In this document: one piece after another, positions 7,385-14,105 of the stretch
How the letters are laid out: the number at the start of each line of letters is the position of its first letter
How positions within the stretch are numbered: the stretch's first letter is position 1
Position numbers and translations under genes: made by a program
Notes under the pieces: generated by a model
Databases searched by the model: none
The model's input: the letters and a program-made list of their open reading frames with translations, nothing else
What the model was told of the DNA's origin: nothing
IMG/VR virus record: IMGVR_UViG_3300045051_001011
Coordinates: 1-60,999 of that record
Direction: 5' to 3' (one strand)
DNA: 60,999 nt
Source: a virus

Positions 7385-7645
7385 TTATATTGTGCTGGTC
7401 GGACGCAATGGGTCGCGCTCGCTGACGTAGCCAGTAGTGTTTTCCTTGGGCTGGCTGTTGTTGAAATCCTCGACAAGGCTGTCGACTGCCAGCAGAGTTT
7501 CGATGGCGATCTGCGCAGACACTGTGCCTATGATTACAAGATCGGACGGCGGTATGAGGTTGGGGTCACGGTCCTGCACAAAACCACCGGCGATGTTGCC
7601 GGCCATGCGGAGTAGTTGTCCGCGGTCCTTAGCGTCGATTTTCAT
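7385..7645 (-). CDS. Hypothetical protein, 86 aa; paralogue of the 66-aa gene at 56.4-56.6 kb
   Basis: Residues 1-60 align without gaps to the 66-aa product at 56382-56582, sharing the core GTVSAQIAIETLL (GTVSAKIAIETML there) and the MAGNIAGGF/MAGSIAAGF segment. The present copy has about 20 extra C-terminal residues. ATAGGAGAAACC precedes the ATG. The family is unknown to me; two copies in different operons suggest dosage or diverged roles. Confidence 0.75.
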   Translation of the reverse strand: MKIDAKDRGQLLRMAGNIAGGFVQDRDPNLIPPSDLVIIGTVSAQIAIETLLAVDSLVEDFNNSQPKENTTGYVSERDPLRPTSTI

Positions 7646-7663
7646 GGTTTCTCCTATCCACTG

Positions 7664-8455
7664 TCAGTCCCAGCGATCCAGCTTGTATTCCTGTGTGCCA
7701 GTGTCGGCGATGACACGTACGACATAGCCGAGCTGTGACTTGGCACTGAGGCCAAGACCGCAGGCAGTGGCTTCCTCGGCACCCTCGATCTTTCCGGCGT
7801 TGGAGTAGGCTTCGATGGTTGCCCTGATGCCGTGCAGCTCGGACTTCAGCATTTCTGGGAAGAGCGCCATGCCAGTGCAGGTCAAATCTCTGGCACCTTC
7901 CACTACCATAACCACACCATCAGGGTAGTTTGGCGATTTGCCATACCAATTGTGTGGGAAGTTACAGATCGCAATGATCTTCTTGTAGGTGCCAGCGACC
8001 AGTCCCCAGTGCGAGGCATGACTTCCGTTGTTGTATACATAGCTGCTGCAGGGGTTGCGCTGTTCCTCACGGTCCCACTGCAGAATGGGTGGTGCATCCG
8101 GATGCACTGCGGTGATGATGGCAGCGAAGTTGTCGCGGTCACTCGGGATACGCAGTTCGATGCTTTTGGCATTCGGCAACACGGTGCGGGAAAACTTTTC
8201 CCAGGTCATGGTGGTGATCGGCAATTGCAGCTCGCTGGGCTTGTTGTCGCCTTTGGCCTTTAAGTGGCCGAACACACCATCGGCTGGCTTCTCGGTCTTC
8301 GGTGACGGCCGCCAGATGGTGACAAGTTCTTCGACCTTGGCATAGCGCCGGGCAAGAGATTTGGCAATGCCGAGTTTTTCGACAACCTTTTCCGCCTCGG
8401 CGATATTGCCGGCAGTCGGTTTGGCCTGGGCACGCTGGTACTGCAGCGGGTTCAT
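7664..8455 (-). CDS. Conserved-looking phage protein of unknown function, 263 aa
   Basis: The ATG at 8455 overlaps the stop of the upstream gene (ATGA) and has CAAGGACAAA upstream. The sequence looks like a well-folded protein (PTAGNIAEAEKVVEKLG near the N-terminus; an aromatic, Gly-rich C-terminal half) but I cannot assign a function. The reading frame remains open and protein-like for about 13 codons upstream of the ATG (LPFDDVARKFKDK), whereas the overlapping upstream gene ends in an atypical Arg/Pro/Ser-rich tail. The two genes may therefore be one gene broken by a lost base near 8505. Confidence 0.65.
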   Translation of the reverse strand: MNPLQYQRAQAKPTAGNIAEAEKVVEKLGIAKSLARRYAKVEELVTIWRPSPKTEKPADGVFGHLKAKGDNKPSELQLPITTMTWEKFSRTVLPNAKSIELRIPSDRDNFAAIITAVHPDAPPILQWDREEQRNPCSSYVYNNGSHASHWGLVAGTYKKIIAICNFPHNWYGKSPNYPDGVVMVVEGARDLTCTGMALFPEMLKSELHGIRATIEAYSNAGKIEGAEEATACGLGLSAKSQLGYVVRVIADTGTQEYKLDRWD

Positions 8456-8925
8456 TTTGTCCTTGAACTTCCGGGCCACGTCATCGAACGGCAGGCCGGC
8501 ATGCGGGCAGCTTCGTCGATCCGACGAAGGGTTTCTTTCCGGACATCGACCTTGCCCGGTTTGCAGGGCTTGACCGCTTTCTGGTGGCCCTTGCTCCACT
8601 TTTTGCGCTTGAGTTGTGACGGCGAGCGGCCTTCTGCCCATTCCTGGCGCTGGCGTTCGAACATTTCCTCGTCAGCATCGACCTGCGCCTGTCGAGCGGC
8701 CTTCTCGCGCTCCTGGGCGAACTGCTCACGGCGCAGCCGATCTTGTTCGGCCTTGGCAGCGCGTTCGGCTTCCACCTTGGCGAGGCGTTGCTCGCGGGTC
8801 ATGCCGGTCTTCTTGTCCTTCTTGGATTTGAGGACGGGCATCTCATCGCAGCGAGTGGAAACGCTGTACAGACCAGAAACGGTAATGATCATCACACCAT
8901 CGGTGCCTTTGGTAACCTGTCCCAT
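8452..8925 (-). CDS. Charged coiled-coil protein, 157 aa (possible N-terminal half of a broken gene)
   Basis: The start at 8925 follows GGAGAAGTGATC. After a short beta-like N-terminus (residues 1-32), residues about 40-105 are a Lys/Glu/Arg/Gln-rich, coiled-coil-like helix. The last 18 residues (after RRIDEAA) have the look of out-of-frame sequence. Adding one C to the CCC run near 8505 would join it in frame to the downstream gene and make one protein of about 430 aa. Function unknown. Confidence 0.6.
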   Translation of the reverse strand: MGQVTKGTDGVMIITVSGLYSVSTRCDEMPVLKSKKDKKTGMTREQRLAKVEAERAAKAEQDRLRREQFAQEREKAARQAQVDADEEMFERQRQEWAEGRSPSQLKRKKWSKGHQKAVKPCKPGKVDVRKETLRRIDEAARMPACRSMTWPGSSRTK

Positions 8926-8927
8926 GA

Positions 8928-9068
8928 TCACTTCTCCTGTTTGCCGCGCAGCTTCTTGGTGATGCACACGATGCGGGCCAGCCGGCCGATGACCAAAATC
9001 ACGCCATCCACATAGACAGCATACTGCTTGCCCTTGTAGGGCCGCATTTCGATGTCGTGTTCGATCAT
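8928..9068 (-). CDS. Hypothetical mini-protein, 46 aa
   Basis: The ATG at 9068 overlaps the stop of the preceding gene (ATGA) and has GGAGGTACTGGT upstream. The core QYAVYVDGVILVIG resembles KFLLYVDGRVKAIG in the 54-aa gene at 10585-10749, so both may be copies of a small YVDG-type family. The tail is basic. Function unknown. Confidence 0.65.
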   Translation of the reverse strand: MIEHDIEMRPYKGKQYAVYVDGVILVIGRLARIVCITKKLRGKQEK

Positions 9069-9313
9069 ACCAGTACCTCCACGTGATCTGCCGGCATCAA
9101 GAACCGGCTTTCGATGTCGATGTCCACGCGGATGCGCGAACCCAGGGAAACAGAAGAAAGAATTGCGGCGTAGCGCTCGGGGTCACGTGCCATCAGGGGG
9201 CGCACGCTCAAGCGGACGCGCTGGGCAGTTGTACCGGGCTGGTTGACTTCCAGGACGATGAGACCTGCCGTGGTGTTGTAGTCCATGACGGTGCCGATGA
9301 TGGTGACCGTCAT
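9065..9313 (-). CDS. Hypothetical protein, 82 aa
   Basis: The start at 9313 (MTVTIIG) follows GAGGATAGGCAA and overlaps the upstream gene's stop. It is beta-rich with alternating hydrophobics throughout, compatible with a small barrel (OB/SH3-like), but no family is recognised. Confidence 0.7.
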   Translation of the reverse strand: MTVTIIGTVMDYNTTAGLIVLEVNQPGTTAQRVRLSVRPLMARDPERYAAILSSVSLGSRIRVDIDIESRFLMPADHVEVLV

Positions 9314-9624
9314 TTGCCTATCCTCGCCCACAGATCGGGAAGCTCGTCACCGGGCCAACTCACCAGCAAGATGTGGCAGTCCTTGGTGTCGGTTCTGGCG
9401 ATGACCTCGAAGCCCGCTTTTTCCAGGGCCTGCTGGGCCATCTCCCAAGTGTTGCTGAGTTCATGGCGGTAGCCGATGTACTTGCGCTTGACGTAGCGAT
9501 CCGGCATTTCCAAACTGACCCGCGAACCCCGGCTGTTGGTGGGGCTGTGGTACTTGACGACCACACCGGGGTGGTAGTCGATAATGGCACGTGCGAGCTT
9601 GACGGTGTTTTCAGTGGGTTTCAT
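9310..9624 (-). CDS. Hypothetical protein, 104 aa
   Basis: The start at 9624 (MKPTENTVK) uses the leader AAAGGACAAACC that recurs in front of several genes of this arm. Element C lies about 60 bases upstream. The leader can form a short hairpin, CGCAG-CGAA-CTGCG, just ahead of the ribosome site. The protein is unrecognised, soluble, with Trp/Gly-rich segments. Confidence 0.7.
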   Translation of the reverse strand: MKPTENTVKLARAIIDYHPGVVVKYHSPTNSRGSRVSLEMPDRYVKRKYIGYRHELSNTWEMAQQALEKAGFEVIARTDTKDCHILLVSWPGDELPDLWARIGK

Positions 9625-9680
9625 GGTTTGTCCTTTACGCAGTTCGCTGCGCTCCTGTGTGTAAGGCAATACCTCACGCC

Positions 9681-9713
9681 AATTAGGCAATGAGGTTGTG
9701 GTTTGCTACTATT
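9681..9713. promoter_or_regulatory. Recurrent intercistronic element, copy C
   Basis: The plus strand reads TAGGCA, 17 bp, TACTAT. On the minus strand TAG TAG CAA overlaps the stop codon of the 122-aa gene. Confidence 0.65.
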
Positions 9714-10077
9714 TGTCTTCAAGCGAGGCGAGGAAGGTGCGCTCCTTGCGGGCAACGATTAGCCACTCGCCCCAAGTATTGGTATCCCAGAAATCCTCCC
9801 AGGGAGTTTCGATGCACTCGTCTTGACCAGTGCGAAGCTTGATGGGGCAATTATCACAGATGACACCGCCGTTACCGTTACCGTTACCGTTACGGTTACG
9901 GTTTGCCAAACACATGGGGCAGTGTGTACCTGTCCAGTTCTCGCCGAGTTCGTCTCGCATGTCGCAGCGCATGCTACAGCCAGAATGGCGCTTGTCCTGC
10001 GGCTGTTTTTCCGCCCAGGCGATCATGCGGTCATAGTGGGCCAGAGTGGCGGCTTTCACCTTCTCGAAATCTTTCAC
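9709..10077 (-). CDS. Cys-rich protein with Asn-Gly repeat, 122 aa
   Basis: The GTG start at 10077 overlaps the preceding stop (GTGA) and has GAGGAGATCAA upstream. Cysteines are paired (C-x3-C near residues 33-37, C-x2-C near 53-56, C-x2-C near 74-77), typical of zinc binding. Between them an Asn-Arg/Asn-Gly repeat is encoded by tandem 6-bp units at 9871-9903. The repeat can change length without breaking the frame. Function unknown. Confidence 0.65.
   Translation of the reverse strand: MKDFEKVKAATLAHYDRMIAWAEKQPQDKRHSGCSMRCDMRDELGENWTGTHCPMCLANRNRNGNGNGNGGVICDNCPIKLRTGQDECIETPWEDFWDTNTWGEWLIVARKERTFLASLEDK
9871..9903. repeat. Hexanucleotide tandem repeat (GTTACC/GTTACG)
   Basis: About five and a half units of a 6-bp repeat inside the 122-aa gene, encoding Asn-Gly pairs. 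In-frame length variation is possible. Confidence 0.8.
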
Positions 10078-10598
10078 TTGATCTCCTCGCTTTCGATGGG
10101 TTCGATTTCTGCGTCGCAGCGCGGGCAACGGTCGTTGCACATGCAATCGGCAACATCGTACCACTGCTCACCGTCAAACGGACAGACGTAGTGATTGCGG
10201 AAGCATGCCTTTTCCTTGTCAAGATCCGTGTCCGCGAAGTCAACCCACACCCAGGCTTGCACGTAGGCTCCGTTGTCGTATCCCTCGCTCACCTTGGCAT
10301 CGTCGTCGACCTCGACACTACCCTCGATTTCGGCTTGTGCCTTGGCCATGTTGACGATGGCCTGCCGGCGGGCTTCCTGGGCTTGCTGTTCTTTCTGCTC
10401 TTCTTGGTCTTCGATGAGCTGACGCATAGCAAGCACACGCATACGCACAACCCATTGGTCGCGTGTTATGGTGGGGTCCAAATGCCCGCAATTTTGCAAC
10501 CCGATAGGACAGTAATCGCAGTATATGCGATCGCATGGTAGCAGAGACTGCTTCTCAGGCTCACTGGCAATTTGCACCAGCATTTCATGCCTTATCAT
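10074..10598 (-). CDS. Cys-rich, probable zinc-binding protein, 174 aa
   Basis: The start at 10598 (MIRHEM) has GAGGGAGGTACCC upstream. An N-terminal Cys cluster (CDRIYCDYCPIGLQNC, residues about 24-39) precedes a long Gln/Glu/Ala-rich helix. The C-terminal half contains CPFDGE and CMCNDRCPRC, a zinc-ribbon-like pattern. Co-translated with the other Cys-rich gene downstream by a TGA/GTG overlap. It could bind nucleic acid; no family is recognised. Confidence 0.7.
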   Translation of the reverse strand: MIRHEMLVQIASEPEKQSLLPCDRIYCDYCPIGLQNCGHLDPTITRDQWVVRMRVLAMRQLIEDQEEQKEQQAQEARRQAIVNMAKAQAEIEGSVEVDDDAKVSEGYDNGAYVQAWVWVDFADTDLDKEKACFRNHYVCPFDGEQWYDVADCMCNDRCPRCDAEIEPIESEEIK

Positions 10599-10749
10599 GG
10601 GTACCTCCCTCGATGGTTTTGACCAGCCACTCCATTTCTTCCTTGGTGCCGATGGCCTTGACGCGGCCGTCGACATACAGCAGGAATTTGTTGCCGATGA
10701 TCGGCACCATGCGGGTTCGCTTTGCGAGCGCGGGCGCTAACTTGAGCAT
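10585..10749 (-). CDS. Hypothetical mini-protein, 54 aa
   Basis: The ATG is at 10749. The sequence has a basic N-terminus, the strand-turn-strand segment KFLLYVDGRVKAIG and an amphipathic helix, then ends across the start region of the next gene (14-base overlap). It shares the YVDG core with the 46-aa gene at 8928-9068. Function unknown. Confidence 0.6.
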   Translation of the reverse strand: MLKLAPALAKRTRMVPIIGNKFLLYVDGRVKAIGTKEEMEWLVKTIEGGTHDKA

Positions 10750-10757
10750 AGTGTTGC

Positions 10758-11132
10758 CTACCAGTCGATTTTGAGCACCAAACTGGTGCCTACTTGCCGG
10801 GCCTCAAACATCGAATACCCGCGCGGGTCAGTCTGCTCAGTGACTGCCCACACGCCGTAGGCAGAGAAAATAGCCATGACCTGCCCCATCTTTTTGTTCC
10901 ACAGCTCGTCGTGCTTGTGGGTGTCGGCGTGCGACCAGCCACCCGGGCAACGCTTGTTACCGATCCAACCATTACCATTGACCTGATGAGTGGCCAGTGT
11001 GCGGAGGCTGGTGTTGATCCTGTGAAGGCAGTCGGCATCGTATGCAGTTTTTCCGCACATCGCAGCACGACTGTCCAGTTTACGGAGTTGTGCGATGAAT
11101 TGAAGCCGGCGCACGGCATCCTGTTTCGTCAT
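10758..11132 (-). CDS. Hypothetical protein, 124 aa
   Basis: The start at 11132 (MTKQDAVRR) follows CAGGAGGCAGCCGA and overlaps the upstream stop. It has a basic N-terminal helix and a His/Trp-rich middle (GWSHADTHKHDELW) that could bind metal. Unrecognised. Confidence 0.65.
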   Translation of the reverse strand: MTKQDAVRRLQFIAQLRKLDSRAAMCGKTAYDADCLHRINTSLRTLATHQVNGNGWIGNKRCPGGWSHADTHKHDELWNKKMGQVMAIFSAYGVWAVTEQTDPRGYSMFEARQVGTSLVLKIDW

Positions 11133-11518
11133 TCGGCTGCCTCCTGCCCGAATTCGAAGCCGATAAGATGGCGCTTGCTGACTACCTTGGTGTGGGCATG
11201 CAGCCGATGCACGGCAACGCCGATGCCGGGGCGCAGGATGACAATGGCTTCGTCGCGGTCCCATGCCCGGACGTGTTCGCTGAATGGCTCATTCCACTTT
11301 TCGATGGTGGTTTTCGCCGTCCAGTATTCCTGTCCTCCGGGCTGGTGCAGCATGGGCTCCACGATGCCGGTTTTCGGCAGGGTGACGGGGCAGGATTCGA
11401 TGGCCAAGACCTGTACGTGGTAGAGTGGTTCCCCCACTCCCCAGTAGGTTCCCTTGCTGTCGTAGCCCCCGCTGTTGATCGGCACACGCCGGCAGTAGAC
11501 TTTGTGGGTGGGTTTCAT
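11129..11518 (-). CDS. Hypothetical protein, 129 aa; paralogue of the 123-aa gene at 13.3-13.6 kb
   Basis: It begins MKPTHKVYCRRVPI and shares with the 13255-13626 product the start MKxTHKVYCxRV, the segment PLYHVQVLA, W-N-x-P-x-SE-x-x-RAW and a RPxIGVA stretch. The spacing is conserved, so this is a clear duplication about 2 kb apart. Function unknown; the conserved aromatic/His residues suggest a ligand-binding beta domain. Confidence 0.75.
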   Translation of the reverse strand: MKPTHKVYCRRVPINSGGYDSKGTYWGVGEPLYHVQVLAIESCPVTLPKTGIVEPMLHQPGGQEYWTAKTTIEKWNEPFSEHVRAWDRDEAIVILRPGIGVAVHRLHAHTKVVSKRHLIGFEFGQEAAE

Positions 11519-11865
11519 GTCCGCACCTCCGCCTTCCGCCGGAAGGAATAGCAGGATTCGGTGCGGCCCTCGTAGACGCACACGAGATCGTAATCCTTGT
11601 AGAAGTCAGCGGCTTCGCCATGGAGATAGTTCAGGTTGTTTGCGCCCAAGCTGACGTACCGGCCAGTACAGGCGTAGAGCATGCTTTCGATCATCGCCGT
11701 GTCCTTGGCATAGCCGCAGCCAGAGGCGAGGTCGATCTTTTCACCGTTGAACATGAGGGCGCAAGTCTGCCCCCAAGTGCTGGACTTCCGCCATTCGAGC
11801 GTGAAACAGATTTCGTTGTCACGGTCGAAAATTTCGCGGATGCGCTTGATGTTTTTCTTGTTCAT
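11515..11865 (-). CDS. Hypothetical protein, 116 aa
   Basis: The start at 11865 (MNKKNIKR) uses the recurrent leader AAAGGACAAACC; element D lies 20 bases further up. It has a basic N-terminal helix followed by a beta-rich region with several Cys and Tyr. It overlaps the next gene by four bases. Unrecognised. Confidence 0.7.
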   Translation of the reverse strand: MNKKNIKRIREIFDRDNEICFTLEWRKSSTWGQTCALMFNGEKIDLASGCGYAKDTAMIESMLYACTGRYVSLGANNLNYLHGEAADFYKDYDLVCVYEGRTESCYSFRRKAEVRT

Positions 11866-11885
11866 TGGTTTGTCCTTTCCTGCAT

Positions 11886-11920
11886 ATACAGGCACTGAGA
11901 TACTGATCTGCTACTAAAAT
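11886..11920. promoter_or_regulatory. Recurrent intercistronic element, copy D
   Basis: The plus strand reads CAGGCA, 17 bp, TACTAA. It is followed on the plus strand by a GCAGAAAAGAAA variant of the dispersed motif, the same arrangement as in copy G. Confidence 0.65.
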
Positions 11921-11938
11921 CGTGGAGCAGAAAAGAAA

Positions 11939-12232
11939 CTACCTGCGGATGGTTTCGTGCAGGTCGCAGCAGGCGATCCACAGAATGCACATGATGTTGT
12001 CGACCCGGCACGACAGCTCATCATCCGACCAACTGCCGTATTCCTTCAAGGCGTTGAACAGCGATGCATCGCTTATGGTCCAGGTCTGGGCAGTGATGGA
12101 CGGCATGTGGGCGAGGTTGAATAACCCTTCATCGGCCGGGCCTGTCGGTGGGACATGCATGACCTCATTCCGGGTTAACGACAATTCGATGTCGCCGGAT
12201 GATGAGGTCCAGACGTATTTCTTGCTTGCCAT
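11939..12232 (-). CDS. Hypothetical protein, 97 aa
   Basis: The start at 12232 (MASKKYVW) follows TTAGGAGGTAAT. It has a beta-type N-terminus (YVWTSSSGDIELSL) followed by helices with Trp and a Cys-rich end (MCILWIACCD). Unrecognised. Confidence 0.7.
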   Translation of the reverse strand: MASKKYVWTSSSGDIELSLTRNEVMHVPPTGPADEGLFNLAHMPSITAQTWTISDASLFNALKEYGSWSDDELSCRVDNIMCILWIACCDLHETIRR

Positions 12233-12233
12233 A

Positions 12234-12425
12234 TTACCTCCTAAGAGCTTCCGCGATGTGGTTGACGTAACAATTCGGGCAGACCAGAAGCCTTTGGCCA
12301 TTTTCCAGACTGAGCATTGCCCAGTCGAGGATTGATATTGCGCGATTTGTTGCTTTCCGGCGGTCATCGCCTATCACCTGTACGGTGGTGGCACAGCGAT
12401 TGCAGTTCAGTTCATGCATGGGCAT
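12234..12425 (-). CDS. Small zinc-finger-like protein, 63 aa
   Basis: Two CxxC pairs, CNRC (residues 8-11) and CPNC (49-52), lie about 38 residues apart, the layout of a zinc ribbon. TAAGGAGGCCATAC precedes the ATG. Probably a nucleic-acid or protein-interaction module; function unknown. Confidence 0.7.
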   Translation of the reverse strand: MPMHELNCNRCATTVQVIGDDRRKATNRAISILDWAMLSLENGQRLLVCPNCYVNHIAEALRR

Positions 12426-12436
12426 GTATGGCCTCC

Positions 12437-12730
12437 TTACTTGTGCCAGTGGCAGCGCTTGCGTAGCACAAGCACATCGTTGGCGTTGGGCAGCGTGTCG
12501 TAATACGCCTGCACCAAGGCAACGAACTTTTCCGCCGAGTCTTTGGGAGTCGCGGTAGTTTTCTGCCAGTAATATTCACGAGAGATGGTGGTGTGCCCTT
12601 CTTTGAATGTGAAACATGTCCTGTACGGCACAGAACCCGCAAAGAACAGATTATCCTTACTGGCAAATACCAGCACAAGCCGGTCCATGTCTTCACACCG
12701 CACCACGACAGGAACCCGTACTTTTTTCAT
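12437..12730 (-). CDS. Hypothetical protein, 97 aa
   Basis: I place the start at 12730 (MKKVRVPVV), with CACGGAGGCCTGAC upstream. An equally good in-frame ATG lies 81 bases further up, at 12811, because of a tandem duplication that copied the start region; using it would add 27 residues with little structure. The protein has a beta N-terminal half and a basic His-containing tail (KRCHWHK). Unrecognised. Confidence 0.65.
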   Translation of the reverse strand: MKKVRVPVVVRCEDMDRLVLVFASKDNLFFAGSVPYRTCFTFKEGHTTISREYYWQKTTATPKDSAEKFVALVQAYYDTLPNANDVLVLRKRCHWHK

Positions 12731-12878
12731 GTCAGGCCTCCGTGTGGAGCTTGTACTCGGAGTGCTGCCACAGCACCTGTTTTCCACGACAGTAAACCGT
12801 ACTTTTTTCATGTCACTTCTCCGTGTGGGGCTTGTACTCGGGGTGCTGCCACAATACCTGCTTTCCCCGACTGGTGAC
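12717..12878. repeat. 81-bp imperfect tandem duplication across a gene boundary
   Basis: Two adjacent units carry the end of the 132-aa gene (CTGTGGCAGCAC, GAGTACAAGC, CACACGGAG) and the start of the 97-aa gene (ATGAAAAAAGTACGG). Units are offset by exactly 81 bp, a multiple of three, and have diverged at several positions. Confidence 0.85.
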
Positions 12879-13211
12879 GATGCGCACGATGCAAGCCTCC
12901 AGCAGGCCTTCCCCGCCCATTGACCGCCTTGTCCGGATGAGGAGCGGGATTTTGATCGGTCCCATTGACCGGCCGATGGTGCCGGCGTTGGGAGTAGTAT
13001 TCGGACCCCAGGCCTGCCCTGTCTTCTGGTCACCGTATTCGATGATGACCCGGTCCTTGGTGGTGTGGAGCCTGACCAGCCAGCTTACGACAGCGGGCAG
13101 GGTTTCGGCGTCGAACCAGAAACCGGACTGGTGCCGGATTTGGTGAACGGGTTTACCCGGGATATGTTCGACGATGAGTTCGGTGTCGGTTTGCTTGATA
13201 ATGGTGCTCAT
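12813..13211 (-). CDS. Hypothetical protein, 132 aa
   Basis: Recurrent leader AAAGGACAAACC before the ATG, with element E directly upstream. It looks like a mixed alpha/beta protein with a Gly/Pro/Thr segment in the middle (GPNTTPNAGTIGRSMG). The last 17 residues were copied into the following 81-bp duplication. Unrecognised. Confidence 0.7.
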   Translation of the reverse strand: MSTIIKQTDTELIVEHIPGKPVHQIRHQSGFWFDAETLPAVVSWLVRLHTTKDRVIIEYGDQKTGQAWGPNTTPNAGTIGRSMGPIKIPLLIRTRRSMGGEGLLEACIVRIVTSRGKQVLWQHPEYKPHTEK

Positions 13212-13224
13212 GGTTTGTCCTTTG

Positions 13225-13262
13225 CCTATTATGCAATGAGATTGTGGTTTGCTACTAATTTT
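13225..13262. promoter_or_regulatory. Recurrent intercistronic element, copy E
   Basis: The plus strand reads TATGCA, 17 bp, TACTAA. Together with the leader it forms a cassette nearly identical over about 50 bp to copy F, so the two are recent duplicates. Confidence 0.7.
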
Positions 13263-13626
13263 CCTTGATTTCGTAGAACAGGTGGTGGGCCTTGCTCTGG
13301 ACTTTTGCCTGTGAGAGCTTGAACATGGCTACACCGATAGCCGGGCGGGCGATTATGATTGCCGCATCGCGGCTCCATGCCCTGTGGTACTCGCTGTAGG
13401 GCTTATTCCACGCCTGTTTCTTGCCAAGCCATTCCGTTACGGCCTTGCTGGGTACACCTTTCGCCCACTCGGCGTAGTCTGCGGGTGCGGCAGTCGGAAA
13501 GCTGTCGACAGCCAAAACTTGCACATGGTAAAGCGGCTTGCCAGTTCCCCAGTATTGGCCGCTTTTGTCGTAGCCGTAGCGGTCGATGGCAACGCGTTTG
13601 CAATAGACTTTGTGTGTGGATTTCAT
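13255..13626 (-). CDS. Hypothetical protein, 123 aa; paralogue of the 129-aa gene at 11.1-11.5 kb
   Basis: Starts MKSTHKVYCKRVAI and follows the leader AAAGGACAAACC. It shares PLYHVQVLA, the SEYHRAWSRD stretch and RPAIGVAM with its paralogue; the region between (residues about 50-70) differs most. It ends TAG TAG inside element E. Function unknown. Confidence 0.75.
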   Translation of the reverse strand: MKSTHKVYCKRVAIDRYGYDKSGQYWGTGKPLYHVQVLAVDSFPTAAPADYAEWAKGVPSKAVTEWLGKKQAWNKPYSEYHRAWSRDAAIIIARPAIGVAMFKLSQAKVQSKAHHLFYEIKEN

Positions 13627-13638
13627 GGTTTGTCCTTT

Positions 13639-13677
13639 GCCTATTAGGCAATGAGATCGTGGATTGCTACTATTTTA
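13639..13677. promoter_or_regulatory. Recurrent intercistronic element, copy F
   Basis: The plus strand reads TAGGCA, 17 bp, TACTAT, then TTTACC. On the minus strand TAG TAG CAA overlaps the stop codon of the 135-aa gene. Confidence 0.7.
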
Positions 13678-14077
13678 CCTTGTCGCCCCAACAGCCGATG
13701 AAAAACCGGCCAGAGTCGGCATAGCGCATGATGGTGCCCACATACGGGTCGCCGTGGTTGACGTAGTAGAGGTCGGTCCTGGCCTTGGTTTCTGAGCTGT
13801 CGATACGCTCATGCCCGAAACCTTTGGTCATTTCCGAAAATGCCTCCATAGCAATGGCATGGAATGTTGGCGTGCCATAGCACCCCGCCACCCACCTTGC
13901 AGTCGCCGGGTATTCCTTGTCCAACAGGCTCCACTCATCCGCGCCGTAGTTATGCGGGCGGATTTTGGACATGATTTTGAGTGCCGCCAGCTTGCGTCGG
14001 AAATCCTTGGCGGTCAAACCAGTCTTTTCACCGAATTCGGCCTCCATGGCTTTGGGTGAGGGCAGTATGATTTTCAT
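13670..14077 (-). CDS. Hypothetical protein, 135 aa (now in frame with an upstream broken gene)
   Basis: The start at 14077 (MKIILPSPK) has CAAGGACAAACC upstream, like other genes here, so it was probably an independent gene. The upstream frame now reads through to it without a stop because of the 17-bp duplication at 14131-14164, so a 230-aa fusion can also be made. The protein is helical, with a Trp-containing middle and GDPYVGTIMRYADSGRFFIGC near the end. Unrecognised. Confidence 0.65.
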   Translation of the reverse strand: MKIILPSPKAMEAEFGEKTGLTAKDFRRKLAALKIMSKIRPHNYGADEWSLLDKEYPATARWVAGCYGTPTFHAIAMEAFSEMTKGFGHERIDSSETKARTDLYYVNHGDPYVGTIMRYADSGRFFIGCWGDKVK

Positions 14078-14105
14078 GGTTTGTCCTTGTGGCAGAAAAG
14101 AAATG

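Noticed and set aside
13225-13677. Treating elements E and F as rho-independent terminators
   Set aside because: No stable GC stem and no U-tract; the conserved features are spaced boxes and stop-codon overlap.
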